Notes under the pieces: generated by a model
Seen by the model: only the letters and a program-made list of their open reading frames with translations
Told to the model about the DNA's origin: nothing
Database searches by the model: none
In this document: positions 62,620 to 64,000 of the stretch, in pieces
How the letters are laid out: the number at the start of each line of letters is the position of its first letter
Numbering within the stretch: position 1 is the stretch's first letter
Program-made: the position numbers and the translations under genes
DNA from: Cystobacter ferrugineus
GTDB lineage: Bacteria > Myxococcota > Myxococcia > Myxococcales > Myxococcaceae
Length of the DNA stretch: 64,000 nucleotides
Reading direction: 5' to 3'
Assembly: GCF_001887355.1 (NCBI RefSeq)
Contig: NZ_MPIN01000004.1
Coordinates: forward strand, 473,733 to 537,732

Positions 62620-64000
62620 CTATCCGCTCTTCTTCTCCGTGCGGGCCTTGCGCGCCTGACGGATTTCCTCCTGAGTCATGTGCGGCCACTTCTCCGGGTA
62701 CTTGAACGCGTAGAACAGGAAGTCATCCGGCCCCTTCTCCCCCGGGGCGGTCTTGAAGAGCTGGCTGTTGATGCAGACCAGGGTCTTGTCACCGCCTTGA
62801 AACACGAATTTCGGAGTGGAGCCGCCATTCTTGCTCTGGGCTCGCGGACTGTAGAAGTAGACCACATCGCCCATGTTTCCCGCCTGTCGCATGAAGATGG
62901 GCGTCACCACGTCGATGATGGCCTTCACCTTGTCGCGATCGCGCATCTTTGAGTGGGCGGGCGCCCTGATGCACTGAATGGCCTCCTTGTAGAGATCCTT
63001 CTGGTAGGCATCGAAGCCCGTGTTCTGGATGATCTCGGCCGCCGAGAGGCATCTCTCCCAGACTTCGTATTTGCGTCCCACCCGGTTCATGATCGTGTGG
63101 GCGACACCCGCCCAGGACGTCGGGCTCTCCCCGATGGCCTCACCACAGATCGTGGCGACGAAGATCTCGAACTCCTCGCGCCGATCCGCGGGGACGACGG
63201 GCATGGGCGAGTAGAGCGCCTCGATGTGGCCCGATGGGGTGACGGAGTTGGAGGTGCAGACCCCCGAGGCGAAGACGCGCGAGACGAACGCGCCGGAGTC
63301 GAAGGGCGCGAAACCGGTGGAGGCATTGTGGCCCTCGCGCGCCGCGTAGTCCGCGATGGCCCAGACGGGCACGTTCTTGTCCGCGCCGTGGGGCATGGGC
63401 GTCATGACCACGAACACCTCCAGGCCCTTGACCTTCTTGAGTGCCTGCACGTCCTCGCGCGGCAAGGCCTTCAAGTTGAAGAGCGTGAGCTGGAACTTGT
63501 TCTGGTGGCTCGTGACCGTCAGGTTCTCCAGCGGAGCCAGCCGTGCCTGGATGTCATCCGGTGAGCACGTCGCCAGGAAGAGGTAATCCTCGTTCCGGGG
63601 CGCTCGGGAGTGGTCGCCCGCGTTGGACAGGCGCTCGGAGAGCAGCTCCAGCAAGAAGCTCTCCAGGTAGTCGCCCAGCTCCGCGATCCGTTGCGTGTCG
63701 GCCTCCGTGTACAGGACATAGGGGGTGAGTTGGAGGTCCAGCGCCACGTTCTCGTGGAAGCCCTCGAACGCGCCCTGGATGGCCAGTTCGCCGTTGTTCA
63801 GCGACACCGTGAAGTCCGTCAACCGGGGCCTGTCCACCGTGAGCGCGGGGCGGGGGAGCGGCCGGAGCTGTTCCAGCGGCGCGGCCGGTTTCTGGGCGCC
63901 TTTCTCCTTCTTCTCCGGAGCGGGAGGCGGCGGACGCGTGAGCGTGAGCTGGTACTGGAACGCCAGCTTCGGCGTCGACTCGACTCCGCCCGTCGCCAGG
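62620..64000 (-). CDS. SleB-like cell-wall hydrolase domain protein, 5' end beyond window
   Basis: The reading frame is open to the window edge, so the start lies beyond 64000; at least 459 residues are visible. The visible N-part includes a Pro/Lys linker (PPPPAPEKKEKGAQKP) and a beta-rich segment. The C-terminal part contains VATICGEAIGESPTSWAGVAHTIMNRVG, which resembles the Glu-containing motif of SleB/hydrolase_2 cell-wall hydrolases (IYAEARGE...AVAAVILNR). It is followed by LSAAEIIQNTGFDAYQ. A peptidoglycan-degrading role is therefore plausible, perhaps in predation or competition, but the match is partial. An internal GTG at 63837 is not the true start. Confidence 0.6.
   Translation of the reverse strand, partial: LATGGVESTPKLAFQYQLTLTRPPPPAPEKKEKGAQKPAAPLEQLRPLPRPALTVDRPRLTDFTVSLNNGELAIQGAFEGFHENVALDLQLTPYVLYTEADTQRIAELGDYLESFLLELLSERLSNAGDHSRAPRNEDYLFLATCSPDDIQARLAPLENLTVTSHQNKFQLTLFNLKALPREDVQALKKVKGLEVFVVMTPMPHGADKNVPVWAIADYAAREGHNASTGFAPFDSGAFVSRVFASGVCTSNSVTPSGHIEALYSPMPVVPADRREEFEIFVATICGEAIGESPTSWAGVAHTIMNRVGRKYEVWERCLSAAEIIQNTGFDAYQKDLYKEAIQCIRAPAHSKMRDRDKVKAIIDVVTPIFMRQAGNMGDVVYFYSPRAQSKNGGSTPKFVFQGGDKTLVCINSQLFKTAPGEKGPDDFLFYAFKYPEKWPHMTQEEIRQARKARTEKKSG

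Overview
The window is GC-rich DNA (about 70% by eye) with strong third-position GC bias. Its gene content is that of a predatory delta-proteobacterium of the Myxococcales, most likely a Cystobacterineae relative of Archangium, Cystobacter, Stigmatella or Myxococcus. Evidence: two sigma54 enhancer-binding proteins, FHA and PilZ proteins, a Hanks-type Ser/Thr kinase, a long complete type II secretion operon, tandem myxobacterial outer-membrane beta-barrels next to a TPR protein resembling the gliding-motility proteins GltB/GltA/GltC, and many lipoproteins of unknown role. The window was read by eye; no database was searched. I found no tRNA, rRNA, CRISPR array, insertion sequence or prophage.

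Layout. 1-4.4 kb: parC-parE (topoisomerase IV), leftward, followed by a 413-bp gap with a long hairpin. 4.8-9.2 kb: a secreted unknown, a metallo-beta-lactamase-fold hydrolase, a secreted S46 dipeptidyl-peptidase with the acidic-residue specificity Arg, and a Cys4 protein. 9.2-11.5 kb: an ECF sigma factor preceded by a sigma54-like promoter and, upstream of that, a double-FHA sigma54 activator. 11.6-12.6 kb: a decayed MFS transporter. 12.7-27.2 kb: a leftward type II secretion operon gspC-D-E-F-(56-aa membrane protein)-G-(GspG-like non-prepilin)-H-I-J-K-L-M-N. It has a near-perfect sigma54 promoter, and an NtrC-type response regulator gene lies directly upstream, followed further upstream by a ParB-like gene. 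29.9-35.4 kb: an FHA/TPR membrane protein, a TPR/double cyclic-nucleotide-binding-fold protein, an NTF2-sized membrane protein and a convergent TPR protein.

35.5-44.4 kb: homoserine kinase, lipoproteins, a membrane/gluzincin/TPR chimera divergent from a PilZ protein, a DUF192 protein with a 15-bp tandem repeat, a PhoX-like lipoprotein with a collagen-like linker, and a di-haem cytochrome. 44.4-48.7 kb: purE-purK-ybaK, a VWA-domain protein and a Cys-rich lipoprotein. 49-52.7 kb: gltB-gltA-gltC-like operon ending at a very strong intrinsic terminator. 52.8-55.7 kb: plsX, an APP1/lipin-like phosphatase and an NAD-dependent epimerase in a translationally overlapping operon. 55.8-64 kb: lipoprotein, yjjX, pcnB, dinB, an RluA pseudouridine synthase, a Ser/Thr kinase with a large acidic insert, and the 3' part of a SleB-like hydrolase cut by the window edge.

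The two most coherent new stories are regulatory. Each sigma54 activator gene sits directly upstream of a gene or operon carrying a canonical-spacing -24/-12 element, one driving the whole secretion system and one driving an ECF sigma factor. The secretion operon also carries two unfamiliar components between gspF and gspH.
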